A stretch of DNA of 47,442 nucleotides from Klebsiella pneumoniae (GCA_945861065.1 CAMASI010000028.1:1-47442); one strand, 5' to 3'; counted from the stretch's first letter, positions 15,368-24,762 are shown. Numbers and translations are program-made. Notes: generated by a model from the sequence alone, not told the origin.

Positions 15368-16420
15368 GTGCGTTCATTTGGCTTGGTTCTGGTCCTCATC
15401 GGTTGTTCCGAGAACGAGGTGACCTTCCACCCCGCGATTTCTTCGGAAGGGGATGGCACAATCGCGGGTCGAATTTGCGATCCGGAAACTCAGACCTGGC
15501 TCGAAGGCGCTATGGCCTACACGAATATTACGGATTCCACAGGCCTCGTCATCGACACGCGGACGGCACTGAGCGACGAGGAAGGCCATTGGGTGCTCGA
15601 GGATATTCCCGGAGATGCACGGTACGATGTCTGGGTGCAATATGGGAACGAGGTGCTGGACTTCGCCGTCGTTACGGTGGACTCAGCGTCAAACCCGGTC
15701 GTTCTGCCAGACCCACCCTGTTTCGACAACGGGGATGCGACGATTGCCGTGGTGACCGGTGGCTGGGACGACCTTGCCAGCTTGCTGCCAGAGTTTGGAT
15801 TTCCCAGCTACACCATTGTGAACGGGCAAGCGGGCGACGAAATCGTGGAGTTCCTCTCGAATGCAGACGCGCTGGCCGAATTTGACACGCTCTATTTCGA
15901 CGGCGGTCATCTGGAGGACGGAATATTTTACGGCGGTAATGGCGACGGTACGGTCACGCTGATCACCGACAATCTCGCTGCCTATGTAGAGAATGGCGGC
16001 CGCGTGTTTGCCACCGATTGGGCCTACGATGTGATTGAGCGCGTGTGGCCGAGCCAGATCGACTTTTTTGGCGACGACACGGTCGCGGACGCTGCCCAGA
16101 CTGGGGAGCCGGGTACGCTGGCCGCGACGCTGCTCAATCCTGATCTGGAGTTGCTCGCAGGCGACGCAAAGGTGGATGTGCTCTACGACGCCTCGGAGTA
16201 TCCCTTGGTCGAGGCGACGGATCCCTCGGTCGACGTGCTGATGACGGCGAAAGCCCCGTATCGGGTGGGATTTGACGTGTTCACGATCCCGGCAAGTCCG
16301 TTGGCGGTGCGTTTCTTTGCTGGCGACGGGGAAGTCGTGTTCACGTCGTGGCGGATTATGAGCAATTCAAGCTCGGAAATGTTGCCGGTAGCCAGGGCCC
16401 TGGTCGCCGGCGACATCTAG
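15368..16420 (+). CDS. Lipoprotein with CarboxypepD_reg-like and ThuA/GATase-like domains
   Basis: A 350-residue predicted lipoprotein. The GTG at 15368 is preceded by AAGGAG with 6 nt spacing and gives MRSFGLVLVLIGC (lipobox LIGC); an upstream GTG at 15353 overlapping the previous stop is the alternative. Residues about 30-115 form a carboxypeptidase-regulatory or CnaB-like beta-sandwich (GTIAGRICDPETQTWLEGA, GHWVLEDIPGDARYDVWVQ). The rest (ATIAVVTGGWDDL, FDTLYFDGG, LAAYVENGGRVFATDWAYDV) reads like a ThuA or class I glutamine-amidotransferase-like Rossmann fold, without an evident catalytic Cys in the usual nucleophile elbow. It sits directly after the vWA lipoprotein and probably works with it in the envelope. 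Confidence 0.72.
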   Translation: MRSFGLVLVLIGCSENEVTFHPAISSEGDGTIAGRICDPETQTWLEGAMAYTNITDSTGLVIDTRTALSDEEGHWVLEDIPGDARYDVWVQYGNEVLDFAVVTVDSASNPVVLPDPPCFDNGDATIAVVTGGWDDLASLLPEFGFPSYTIVNGQAGDEIVEFLSNADALAEFDTLYFDGGHLEDGIFYGGNGDGTVTLITDNLAAYVENGGRVFATDWAYDVIERVWPSQIDFFGDDTVADAAQTGEPGTLAATLLNPDLELLAGDAKVDVLYDASEYPLVEATDPSVDVLMTAKAPYRVGFDVFTIPASPLAVRFFAGDGEVVFTSWRIMSNSSSEMLPVARALVAGDI

Positions 16421-16464
16421 AGCGGCGCCCGAGCGGGTTGATGGGGTGTCGCTGGCTCCGCGGC

Positions 16465-18537
16465 TCAATGGTAGTACGTCATCCAGCCGTCTCTGTCGAG
16501 GAGCCATTGCTCCAGGTACGCCCGTTCGTCTACGAAGTCATTCCGGTCGGAACGCGCCCATGCCCAATAGTCCCAGTAAGGGTCCACCCATTTGTCCCAG
16601 TCCCGCTGGCACGAGGGCTCGATCTCGTCGTAATAGTCCAACATGAGCGCTTGTTGCGTGGTCAGCGCGAGGGGTTGGCCCGCGAGCCTCATCGAATCGA
16701 ATCGGGACCACAAGGCCGCTGCCATGTCGGGGTCGTCCTGGAAATGCCAAAATACCGCGTTGTTCCCCATGAAATCTTCGTAGACGTTGGGCGTGACCCG
16801 AGCCGTATACCAGTTCTGGCCGTAACTATGGTTGAAGTCCCACGGGACATAATGCCACATCAACGCGTTGGGGTCATTATATAAATATGCGTTTTTCCCT
16901 GCACTGTCTGCAGAGCTGGTCCAATGGACTAGCGTAAACCAGTCCTGGAATTCGTCGCGATCGAGCCAGGCGTCCGCTTCGGCGTCAAACTCGGCGTGGG
17001 TGCTGCTGCCCGTGAATTCTACGAGGTCGTCGAGGTCCGCGAAATCACCGGCCGGCTCGCCCTCTTTCTTTTCGTATCCCTGGTGCAGGCTGGATTTGGC
17101 CGAGCCGTACGTGTTCGTGAGATAGAAATTGGCGTTGTGGTCGACCGCTTTGTAGAGGTTTGCCTCGGAGTTGAAGCCCATTTCGGCCTGGAACTCGTCG
17201 TCGGGATGGTCCACGCCGGTGAACAGCCCCCAGTATCGGCCGTTGAGGTAAATGACGAGGAAAAAGGACCGCGGTGCCAGGCGGGGGGTGCCCTCGCGGA
17301 GCGCCATCGCCTCCCACGTGTCAAAGATCATCTTCTGACGAACATAGGTCGAGTCGTCGAAGTTGCTGATGACGACCAAGTGGTCTTTGTTCTGGAGACC
17401 ATCATCGGACAGGTCGAGCTGTTCCGGGTCGAATTCCAGTGTGTAGGACGGCTTGGGGTAGCCGGCCGATGCGGCACCCCTGATCTTCATCTGGCCCGTG
17501 TATTCGACACCGCGGAACCACGCGTGCATCGCTGAGTAGTCCTGGCCCACGACACCCGCGGGGTCAAGGTGAAGGACGGGCAGGCCCCACTCCTCCTCGT
17601 AGAGCAGCGGATCCACGAGGACATTTGCTGGGTTGCTCCAGTCGTCCGCGGTCCAAACCGTGCCTACGACGGTTTCTGGAACTCCGACGAAGCCGGTCGG
17701 CCGCACGGCGAAGAGCGCGTCGACCCGCCCGGCGTCCTCCAATCCAGTTGTCCATGTCAGGTTGGGGCTAGCCCAAACGGGGTCCGGCGACGCGGTCAGG
17801 ACCTGGGTGGTGAGCGTGGAGGGGTCCAGGTCCGACCCACAGGACAACACCACGGACGCGTCTTCTCCCTCAGTCAGGTTGGACGCGACCACGGTCGCGA
17901 CGGGGTCGCACGCGCCCGGCGGCTCAGCGTCGGCAATGCCCATGCTGCCGTCGGCGGCCCCGTTGGAGGCCCCTGGCGTTGGCTCGAGCGTGATCGTGAA
18001 ATCGGCACCACCGTCGGCGGTGCGGGCCAGTGCCATGTCGCGCGCCAATGGACCGAAATCGACCCGGCTCACCACCGCGCCATCCGCGTCGTAAATCGCG
18101 ATGTCGTCGCCATCGGAGTTGATCGAGAAACCCAGGTGGTTAGCGGCCACCTCTGCGTCGCTGTCGGCCCAAAGGACTAAGAATCCTTGGCTCGGTACAA
18201 CCAAGCTGGGGTCGAATAAATGTTTCGCTGGATTGTCGACTGAATCGGTAATGGAAAACCCGGCAAGCGGGAGGTCCACTAGACCAGCGTTGTAGAGCTC
18301 GATCCAATCTCCCGCCTCGGCTCGCTCATCCGTAGCGCTCGTTCGATTCTGCGAGACGATCTCGTTGACGAAGAGTGGGATTCGCGGTTGTGGAGGTTCG
18401 GTCCCCGGGTCGGTGTCGGAGTCTGAGTCGGCGTCTACGTCGGCGTCTGCTTCTTGTGACGTAGGGGGTGACTTCGGCGTGTCTACGGGTTTGAGCGACC
18501 CGCTCTCCACAGCGCAACCGAGCAACGCAAGAATCAT
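16465..18537 (-). CDS. Lipoprotein with lamin-tail and CotH-kinase domains
   Basis: 690 residues. The ATG at 18537 is preceded by GGAGGAT and overlaps the stop of the upstream gene (ATGA). MILALLGCAVESG gives lipobox LLGC, followed by a Pro/Asp linker (DADVDADSDSDTDPGTEPPQ). A lamin-tail domain occupies about residues 60-200 (FVNEIVSQNR, GDWIELYNAGLVDLPLAGFS, GFLVLWADSD). After an Ig-like stretch, about residues 330-690 form a CotH-type atypical kinase fold (MKIRGAASAGYPKPSYTLEF, FLVIYLNGRYWGLFTGV, DDEFQAEMGFNSEANLYKA, WHYVPWDFNHSYG). CotH proteins phosphorylate spore-coat or surface proteins in Bacillus; related secreted forms are common in Myxococcota, with unknown substrates. It is the last gene of the minus-strand cluster. 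Confidence 0.88.
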   Translation of the reverse strand: MILALLGCAVESGSLKPVDTPKSPPTSQEADADVDADSDSDTDPGTEPPQPRIPLFVNEIVSQNRTSATDERAEAGDWIELYNAGLVDLPLAGFSITDSVDNPAKHLFDPSLVVPSQGFLVLWADSDAEVAANHLGFSINSDGDDIAIYDADGAVVSRVDFGPLARDMALARTADGGADFTITLEPTPGASNGAADGSMGIADAEPPGACDPVATVVASNLTEGEDASVVLSCGSDLDPSTLTTQVLTASPDPVWASPNLTWTTGLEDAGRVDALFAVRPTGFVGVPETVVGTVWTADDWSNPANVLVDPLLYEEEWGLPVLHLDPAGVVGQDYSAMHAWFRGVEYTGQMKIRGAASAGYPKPSYTLEFDPEQLDLSDDGLQNKDHLVVISNFDDSTYVRQKMIFDTWEAMALREGTPRLAPRSFFLVIYLNGRYWGLFTGVDHPDDEFQAEMGFNSEANLYKAVDHNANFYLTNTYGSAKSSLHQGYEKKEGEPAGDFADLDDLVEFTGSSTHAEFDAEADAWLDRDEFQDWFTLVHWTSSADSAGKNAYLYNDPNALMWHYVPWDFNHSYGQNWYTARVTPNVYEDFMGNNAVFWHFQDDPDMAAALWSRFDSMRLAGQPLALTTQQALMLDYYDEIEPSCQRDWDKWVDPYWDYWAWARSDRNDFVDERAYLEQWLLDRDGWMTYYH

Positions 18538-19052
18538 ACCATCCTCCGAATGACGATCATCCACGCAAGGACCAAGCTAGCGACTAAGCTGACCGCCATC
18601 AAGTAAGGATTGGCAACGCCGCGCCACAGCGCAGTAAGTTGGGCGAACCAGCTCAAGGCAACCAAAATAAGAATAGCGGGGCGAAAAAAAGCAGGGGGTG
18701 CGTAATCCCGCACAGGGGGTGGATCATCGGGGCGCCGACTGCTGGGGGTTTTGGAGCGTTTGATGCCGCTGGGCGTGGCGGACGCGCCGGCGGCGTACTC
18801 GGCATGATCGGCGGCCTCGTCGGCCGTTTTTGCTTCGCCGTTCTGCGTCATCTGTTGGCCGCGCCACAATTCCCAAATAAATCCGTTGCGCGACTCCCGA
18901 ATCCTCAAAACGGTGGGGGCTCCGTTGGCGCCTGAGGGGGCCGTATTTCCGCGGCGGTAGTCGCGTTTCCACACGCCTCGCGCCTCGCTTTTCCAGGCGG
19001 GCCCCAGAATGCTGCGCTCGGCGCCGCGTGGCGTAGGATCTCGTGGACTCAT
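18534..19052 (-). CDS. Small membrane protein with C-terminal helical hairpin
   Basis: 172 residues, not a family I recognise. The soluble N-terminal part (about 1-115) is basic and contains KRDYRRGNTAPSGANGAP and a Trp-containing strand pair (NGFIWELWRGQQM), then a Pro/Arg-rich linker (KTPSSRRPDDPPPVRDYAPP). The C-terminus has two hydrophobic helices (FRPAILILVALSWFAQL and PYLMAVSLVASLVLAWMIVI), so the protein is probably anchored in the inner membrane with its N-terminus in the cytoplasm. Its ATG overlaps the aldehyde dehydrogenase stop by ATGA, and its own stop overlaps the CotH gene start in the same way, which indicates translational coupling on both sides. Confidence 0.7.
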   Translation of the reverse strand: MSPRDPTPRGAERSILGPAWKSEARGVWKRDYRRGNTAPSGANGAPTVLRIRESRNGFIWELWRGQQMTQNGEAKTADEAADHAEYAAGASATPSGIKRSKTPSSRRPDDPPPVRDYAPPAFFRPAILILVALSWFAQLTALWRGVANPYLMAVSLVASLVLAWMIVIRRMV

Positions 19053-20407
19053 TTTGGCTCCGATAGGACTTTGACCTGGGCGAATTGGCGGTGACCTTCT
19101 GGTCCGGAATGAAAACCGTAGCCGCTTTCTTTTGCGCCGACCCAGGGCATGCCCTTTGCGGCGCCGACGGATTGGTTGATGCCGACCATGCCTGCGACCA
19201 ACCGAGAAGCTACGGCGCGTGCATGCTCGGGTGCGCCGAAGACGACAGCTCCAAGGCCAAAGCGGGTCTCGTTGGCGCGGCGAATCGCCTCTTCTTCATC
19301 GGCAACGGAGAATACGCAGGCGACTGGGCCGAAGGTCTCCTCAATGGCAATGCTCATGTCGTCGCTGAGGTGCGTGAGGACCGTGGGTGGATAGAAAGCG
19401 CCGTCGCCGGGCGCGTCTCCTCGGAAGGCAACTGTGGCACCGCGGGCGATTGCATCGTCCACGAGTCGTGCCACCCGTGCACGCTGCCGCACGTTGACCA
19501 TGGGGCCCATACGGACGCCGTCTGCGAATCCGTCGCCGGTGTGCCACGCGGAAGAGGCCTTGCTCAGGGCCTCCACGAAGGCGGGCCGACAGGTCTCCGA
19601 TACGTAAATGCGTTCGGTCGCAACGCACACCTGGCCGCCGTTTCTAAAACTGTTTCTTGCGGCGAAAGAAGCCGCAGCGGCCATGTCGGCATCGTCCAGG
19701 ACGACGAGCGGGTCCTTGCCGCCGAGTTCGAGGATGACACGCTTGAGTTCTTTGGACGCCGTGGCCAGGATGTGTTTCCCCGCGTCGCGGCTGCCCGTGA
19801 ACACGATGAGGTCGACCTCGGCGTCCACGAGGGCCTTGCCCTGGCGCTCATCGCCGTGAACGACCTGCAACAACCCGTCGGGTAGGAGCGGACGGAGCAG
19901 GGCGGCGTAGGCTTCGCCACACAGCGGGGTTTCTTCGCTGGGTTTGTACACCACTGCGTTGCCGGCGATTAGCGCGGGGAGCAACTGCTCATGCGGCATC
20001 AATAAGGGGAAATTCCACGGCGTGATGCAGACGGCGACCCCGAGCGGTACGCGCTCCAAGCGGCTTCGCATGCGCGCGTTTTCTCGCAGCTCTGGCTGCA
20101 GTGCGGCGACGATTTCGGCGATTTCTTCTTCGACGTCCTGGGAGATCAGTCCAGCTTCTCCGCGGGCGTCTCCGATGGGCTTTCCCATCTCGCGCGTGAC
20201 CAGCGCGGCCAGGTTCTCGGCGGCGGCGCGGAGGGCCGGACCCAGCGGACGAAGACGCTCGGCACGGGCCTCGACGGAGAGTGCGCCCCAGGACCGTTGG
20301 GCCTCGCGCGCTCGAGCGACGATGGCACCGATGTCGGCCACGGGTGTGACGACGACACTTCCTACGGTTTCACCAGTCGATGGATTGACTGAGTTGAGGG
20401 CACCCAT
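19049..20407 (-). CDS. NAD(P)-dependent aldehyde dehydrogenase
   Basis: A 452-residue cytoplasmic enzyme of the ALDH superfamily, about normal length. The catalytic general base lies in ILELGGKDPLVVLDDAD and the nucleophilic Cys in NGGQVCVATERIYV. VAVCITPWNFPLLMPHEQ, GNAVVYKPSEETPL and IVFTGSRDAGKHI are further family signatures. The overall pattern resembles succinate-semialdehyde dehydrogenase-like members, which oxidise small aldehydes to acids, but the substrate cannot be fixed. GGAGG lies 4 nt before the ATG. Fifty nt separate it from the acyl-CoA synthetase upstream, so it may act on fatty or short-chain aldehydes in the same pathway; that link is inference. Confidence 0.92.
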   Translation of the reverse strand: MGALNSVNPSTGETVGSVVVTPVADIGAIVARAREAQRSWGALSVEARAERLRPLGPALRAAAENLAALVTREMGKPIGDARGEAGLISQDVEEEIAEIVAALQPELRENARMRSRLERVPLGVAVCITPWNFPLLMPHEQLLPALIAGNAVVYKPSEETPLCGEAYAALLRPLLPDGLLQVVHGDERQGKALVDAEVDLIVFTGSRDAGKHILATASKELKRVILELGGKDPLVVLDDADMAAAASFAARNSFRNGGQVCVATERIYVSETCRPAFVEALSKASSAWHTGDGFADGVRMGPMVNVRQRARVARLVDDAIARGATVAFRGDAPGDGAFYPPTVLTHLSDDMSIAIEETFGPVACVFSVADEEEAIRRANETRFGLGAVVFGAPEHARAVASRLVAGMVGINQSVGAAKGMPWVGAKESGYGFHSGPEGHRQFAQVKVLSEPK

Positions 20408-20457
20408 GAGGCCTCCGGGTCACCGCTAACTGAGATGCGTGGCCGGGGCCGAGGGAC

Positions 20458-22299
20458 TCAGCCGTCGGCCCGTTGGTTGGCGTACATGTCTTCGATCAGA
20501 CCCGCGTATTTCTGCGTTACGACCTTGCGTTTCACCTTGAGCGACGCCGTCAGTTCGCCGCCGTCAACCGTCATCGGACCGGGCAATACTTTGAAGTATT
20601 TGATGCTTTCAAAGGACGCTAAAGTCGTGTTCACGGACGCTACATGCGCGTCCAGCGCCTTCTTCACCCTGTCGCCAGCGGGGTCCGCGCTCACGCCTTC
20701 GCGTTTGCACCACTCGACGAGATTTTCTGTGTCCAGGGCAAACAATGCCACACAGTAGTTGCGGTTGTCGCCGATGACGACCGCCTCTTGCACGATGGGG
20801 AATGCCTTGAGACGGCCCTCGATCTTGGCCGGCGCGATGTACTTGCCAAAGCTAGTCTTGAGCAGCTCCTTCTTGCGCCCAGTAATCTTGACAAAACCTT
20901 CTTCATCGATGTCGCCGAGGTCGCCGGTCTGGAACCAGCCTTCGTCGTTGAAAGCCTCTGCGGTAGCGTCGACACGATTGAGGTAGCCGGAGGTGATATT
21001 GGGTCCCTTGGCCAGGATTTCACCGTCCTCGGCGAGCCGAAGGGTCACCCCTTTGATCGCCTGCCCCACGGTGCCGATCTTGATGGCGCGTGGCCGGTTG
21101 GCGGTCAGGCCGGGACACGTCTCGGTGAGCCCGTAGGCCTCGATAAGAAGGAGTCCGATGGCCATGAAAAACTCGTGCACGTCTACGCGCAACGGGGCAG
21201 AGCCAGAAAGCAAGACGGCGGCGCGGTCCATCCCCAACTTGGCTCTGAGCTTGCTGAACACGAGTTTCTCGGCCACGGCGTGGCGCAACCTCAAGCCGAG
21301 AGGAATGGGTTTCCCCCGGGTCACATAAGGCAGCGTTTCTTTACCGACTCCGAGCGCCCAATGAAAAATCCGCTGGCGCATCGGAGGGGCACTCGCGACC
21401 GTGGTTTGGATCTTCGACATCATCTTCTCGTACACGCGAGGCGCACCGGGGAAGAAGCCGGGGCGAGCCGCGGCGAGGTCGGGGCCCAGAGTTGGGACCG
21501 ACGAGATGACGATGGGACTGCGGAAGAAGGGCCCGGCGAACTCGATGAGCCGGCCGAAAGAATGGGCCAGCGGAAGGAACAGGAACAGCCCGCCCGCGCG
21601 GACCTTGTCGTCGAACAACCCAACGTCTTCGATATTCTCGAGCATCGACAGCATGTTTTCGTGGGTCTGGATGACCGCTTTCGGCTCGCCTGTGGTTCCC
21701 GACGTGTAGGTGAACGTTGCGATCATGTCGCGGTGAACGAGGCCAATGCGGCGGGCCATTTCCGGCTTCAGGTGAGTGAGCCGGGCCGCGCCTCTGGCTT
21801 CCACCGCCTCCAGGCTCTCCCAGTCGTCGGCGGCGGCCAGTCCCGTCGGGTCAACGACGATGACCTTTCCCTTCGCCAGAACGCGCTCGGGCCCGTACGC
21901 CTTGTCAAAAAACACGAAACCGGTGCGCATCGCGCGAACCTTGCCGAGTTGCTCGGCGTTCTCCGCCACGATGAGCACCACGTCGGTGTCCACGTGCATG
22001 AAACCGACCTCTTCGGGGAGCAGGCTTGCGTACACGGGAACGGTTTGCAGGCCCACGGAAAGCGCGGCGACGTCGAGCACCACCCAGTCCATGGACGTGT
22101 TGCCGATGATGCTCATCCTCGCGCCGTCCGCCAAATCACCGGTGGTCAAAAGCCCGGCCGCAAGTCGCTCCACGCGTGGAACCACGTCGGCCCACGGGAC
22201 GTCGATGTAGGCGTCTCCCCGTCTGACGCGAAACGCAGTCGCGGAAGGGTTGGAACGTGCGCGGTCAAGGATCATCTGCGAGATGTGCGTGTCGGCCAT
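20458..22299 (-). CDS. Long-chain acyl-CoA synthetase (AMP-binding)
   Basis: 613 residues from the ATG at 22299, which has GGAGG 5 nt upstream. The P-loop of adenylate-forming enzymes is ATFTYTSGTTGEPKAVIQTH, followed by the AMP motif EAYGLTETCPGLTANRP, the hinge region FQTGDLGDIDEEGFVKITGR and the C-terminal lysine motif KKELLKTSFGKYIAPAKIE. The length and the motif spacing fit bacterial FadD15-like or FACL enzymes that activate long-chain fatty acids to acyl-CoA through an acyl-AMP intermediate. It is soluble or peripheral at the inner membrane. It lies 23 nt after the hydroxyacid dehydrogenase and just before the aldehyde dehydrogenase, within one cluster. Confidence 0.93.
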   Translation of the reverse strand: MADTHISQMILDRARSNPSATAFRVRRGDAYIDVPWADVVPRVERLAAGLLTTGDLADGARMSIIGNTSMDWVVLDVAALSVGLQTVPVYASLLPEEVGFMHVDTDVVLIVAENAEQLGKVRAMRTGFVFFDKAYGPERVLAKGKVIVVDPTGLAAADDWESLEAVEARGAARLTHLKPEMARRIGLVHRDMIATFTYTSGTTGEPKAVIQTHENMLSMLENIEDVGLFDDKVRAGGLFLFLPLAHSFGRLIEFAGPFFRSPIVISSVPTLGPDLAAARPGFFPGAPRVYEKMMSKIQTTVASAPPMRQRIFHWALGVGKETLPYVTRGKPIPLGLRLRHAVAEKLVFSKLRAKLGMDRAAVLLSGSAPLRVDVHEFFMAIGLLLIEAYGLTETCPGLTANRPRAIKIGTVGQAIKGVTLRLAEDGEILAKGPNITSGYLNRVDATAEAFNDEGWFQTGDLGDIDEEGFVKITGRKKELLKTSFGKYIAPAKIEGRLKAFPIVQEAVVIGDNRNYCVALFALDTENLVEWCKREGVSADPAGDRVKKALDAHVASVNTTLASFESIKYFKVLPGPMTVDGGELTASLKVKRKVVTQKYAGLIEDMYANQRADG

Positions 22300-22322
22300 A
22301 GGGCCCTCCGATCCGGCCCGCC

Positions 22323-23279
22323 CTATCCAGCCGTTCGCCCGCTTGCGGCACTGACCCGCCGCACCAGGTCCAAAGCGAGCTTCTGTTCGGTCAATCTCAT
22401 GCTCTCGACAGTGCAACCGCCGAGGTGGGGCGTGACGATGACCCGCGGATCGAAAGCGGCGCGGGCGACGAGGGGGTGAGCCCCGTTTCCTTCGCTGCGC
22501 TCGCCGTCGAGCACGTCCGTGGCGTAGGTGGCGAGACGGCCGGTGTCGATCGCGTGCAGGATCGCTGCGGACTCCACGACCTCGCCTCGCGCGGTGTTGA
22601 TGAGGGTCGCGTCGGGTCGCATTTGCCGAAGGAACGCCGCGTCGACAAGGCCAGTGGTGGCCGGCGTCAATGCGACGTGGAGCGAGACGATGTCAGATTG
22701 TGCGAGCACGTCGTGCAGGGGCAAGTTGGGCACCGCGTGGCCGTGAACGTGGGGGTCTGAGCCCACCACATGCGCGCCGAATGCGCCCAGGACCTCGGCG
22801 ACCTGTGTTCCGAGCCTACCGAGACCGATCAATCCGACGGTGCGCCCCGAGAGTTCGCCCCCGCGAAATCGGTCGCGTTCCCACCCGCCGGCGACGACAT
22901 GGGCGGCGGCTGGAACGAGGTGACGGAGGGCGGCGAGCATGAGGAGCACGGTGTGTTCGCTGGTGGCGCGGATGTTTTTCAGGAAGTCGGCTTGGCCACG
23001 AAGGCAGACCAGTTCGATGCCTCGTCTCGCCAGCGCCGCTTCGTCTACGTGCGTGGTGCCGGTCGTGGGGGTCGCCAACCAGCGGAGCCGTGGGGCCGCT
23101 TCGAGCAGATCGTCGTCGATTCGAAACCGGAGGCGAACCCACAATGCCTCCACGTCACTCAACTCGGCGATCAACTCCGTCGCGCTCAGGTTGGCGAGGC
23201 GCACGTGCATGCAGGCGGACAGGGCGGCGGTGGCGCCAAAGTTCAGGGACTCCGCCACCAACAGCGTGGGGCGAGTCAA
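22323..23279 (-). CDS. D-2-hydroxyacid dehydrogenase (phosphoglycerate dehydrogenase-like)
   Basis: 318 residues if translation starts at the TTG (23279) that overlaps the upstream stop as TTGA; this start gives MTRPTLLVAESLNFG, the right position for the first strand. The NAD-binding motif is TVGLIGLGRLGTQVAEVLG. The catalytic Arg lies in LINTARGEVVESA, and the His in VIVTPHLGGCTVES; the Glu is likely in VLDGERSEG. The family reduces 2-keto acids or oxidises D-2-hydroxyacids. Since the gene is coupled to a CMP-sugar synthetase, a role in making a modified sugar or nonulosonic acid precursor is possible, but serA-like metabolism cannot be excluded. Confidence 0.88.
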   Translation of the reverse strand: MTRPTLLVAESLNFGATAALSACMHVRLANLSATELIAELSDVEALWVRLRFRIDDDLLEAAPRLRWLATPTTGTTHVDEAALARRGIELVCLRGQADFLKNIRATSEHTVLLMLAALRHLVPAAAHVVAGGWERDRFRGGELSGRTVGLIGLGRLGTQVAEVLGAFGAHVVGSDPHVHGHAVPNLPLHDVLAQSDIVSLHVALTPATTGLVDAAFLRQMRPDATLINTARGEVVESAAILHAIDTGRLATYATDVLDGERSEGNGAHPLVARAAFDPRVIVTPHLGGCTVESMRLTEQKLALDLVRRVSAASGRTAG

Positions 23280-23971
23280 ACGCAACGCCCGGCGCGACGG
23301 AGCAATTGCTCCGCCATCCACAGATCGAAGGGCTCATCAATTGCGCAGGCCCGCTCGCGGGGAATGGGCCAGGCGCGGCAGTCCGCGCCGTGGATCGAAC
23401 CCGCGAGAAGGACTTGGGTGCGGGTGACGTACACGGAGCCGTCGCGAAGCCAGTAGTGGGGCAGATCCTGGCGCCGTTGGCCTTCCATGGATTCGGCGAA
23501 GGCTGGGCTGTGAACACGGCGATCAGCATCCACGGTTTTCATGCGGGCCGGGTGACGTTCGCCGACGTCACAAAAGCCGATCACGCTGTCCGCGCCGGTC
23601 TGGTCCAGCAACTCAATGGCGCCGTCGATGTCGCCCGCGAGGCGGAGCGGGTTGGTGGGTTGCAGGATGAACACTGCGTCGAAATCTTCTGCACATGCCC
23701 CAAGCGCGTGTAGAAGAACCGGCAGGGTCGGCGTGTCGTCGCGCGCCAGCTCGGCGGGCCGGAGAAAGGGGACCTGGAGCCCGAGCGTGTGCCCGATGGC
23801 GGCGATGGTGGGGTCATCGGTGGACAGCACGACACGGCTCAGGTGTTTGCAAGCGAGCGCCGCTTCTGCCGTCCACGCGAGCAGCGGCTTTCCGCCGAGC
23901 TGTGCGATGTTCTTGCCGGGGATGCCTTTGCTGCCGCCTCTAGCGGGCACCACCCCCAACACCCGAATCAC
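23276..23971 (-). CDS. CMP-sugar synthetase, acylneuraminate cytidylyltransferase-like
   Basis: 231 residues, the usual length for NeuA/PseF-type enzymes. The nucleotide-binding signature is VLGVVPARGGSKGIPGKNI at the N-terminus, followed by GGKPLLAWTAEAAL, VVLSTDDPTIAAIG and the FILQPTNPLR motif. It would activate a nonulosonic or related acidic sugar with CTP to give a CMP-sugar for surface glycans. No glycosyltransferase or nonulosonate synthase is present in the window, so the acceptor pathway lies elsewhere. The start overlaps the TerC stop by 4 nt (ATGA), and the stop overlaps the next start. Confidence 0.9.
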   Translation of the reverse strand: MIRVLGVVPARGGSKGIPGKNIAQLGGKPLLAWTAEAALACKHLSRVVLSTDDPTIAAIGHTLGLQVPFLRPAELARDDTPTLPVLLHALGACAEDFDAVFILQPTNPLRLAGDIDGAIELLDQTGADSVIGFCDVGERHPARMKTVDADRRVHSPAFAESMEGQRRQDLPHYWLRDGSVYVTRTQVLLAGSIHGADCRAWPIPRERACAIDEPFDLWMAEQLLRRAGRCV

Positions 23972-24693
23972 GAAGGTGCTCGCAGTTTGGCACGCCGCTC
24001 CCGTCGCAGGTTGAGCCCTTGGACGAGCAAGCTGAACGCGATTGCCGAGTAAATGTAGCCCTTAGAGACATGTTGACCCGTGGCTTCCATGATTAGCATC
24101 GCCCCGATCAGCACCAGGAAGGCCAAGGCCAAAAGACGGATGGAGGGGTTGTCTTCGACAAACGCGCCGATTCGCCTAGCGAAAAGCATCATCACGATGA
24201 CGCTCAAGACGATGGCAACCACCATGACGGGAAGGTGATTCGCCATGCCGACGGCGGTGATCACGCTGTCGAGCGAGAAGACGATGTCGAGCAGCATCAC
24301 TTGGAGCAGCACGGAGCTTAGGCTCTTCGGTGCGCGCGCCGACGCGGTTTCCCCGTGTTCTGGGTTCTCGACGGCTTCGAAGATCTCGGTGGTCGCTTTG
24401 TACAGTAAGAACAGGCCTCCCAGGCCCAACACAATGTCTCGACCCGACCACACGCGGACGAGGGTGAACAGCGGCTCGGTGAGCTGGGTGAGCTGTTGAA
24501 TGCCGGCCAACAGCAGAATGCGGGACAGCAACGCCACCGCCAGCCCAGCACGTCGGGCAAAGGTCCGCTGGGCTTCCGCTACGCGGGCGGTCAGAATCGT
24601 GATGAAGACGATGTTGTCGATGCCGAGCACCAACTCCATCACGGTCAATACGAGGAGCGAGACCCAGGTCTCAGGCTGCAGCCAGATTTCCAA
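23968..24693 (-). CDS. TerC-family integral membrane protein
   Basis: 241 residues with about seven hydrophobic helices. The family acidic motifs are present in helices: VMELVLGIDNIVFITIL near the N-terminus and LDIVFSLDSVITAVGMANH in the middle. The C-terminal tail is basic (RRERRAKLRAPS) and cytoplasmic. TerC proteins are implicated in metal ion, particularly manganese, efflux and in metalation of exported proteins; here that is family knowledge. It lies 69 nt downstream of the START-domain gene and overlaps the CMP-sugar synthetase by 4 nt. Many metal- and Ca-binding secreted proteins are encoded nearby, which would suit an exporter of metal ions, but this is speculative. Confidence 0.92.
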   Translation of the reverse strand: MEIWLQPETWVSLLVLTVMELVLGIDNIVFITILTARVAEAQRTFARRAGLAVALLSRILLLAGIQQLTQLTEPLFTLVRVWSGRDIVLGLGGLFLLYKATTEIFEAVENPEHGETASARAPKSLSSVLLQVMLLDIVFSLDSVITAVGMANHLPVMVVAIVLSVIVMMLFARRIGAFVEDNPSIRLLALAFLVLIGAMLIMEATGQHVSKGYIYSAIAFSLLVQGLNLRRERRAKLRAPS

Positions 24694-24762
24694 CCCAAAA
24701 ACTCCGGGGTCGTCGCGACTAACGCGGCAGGGTGGCCCTGCGTGTCCGGACGGGCGGCGACC

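Noticed and set aside
20644-22479. 611-codon plus-strand frame
   Set aside because: Antisense to the acyl-CoA synthetase, whose motifs and codon pattern are unambiguous.
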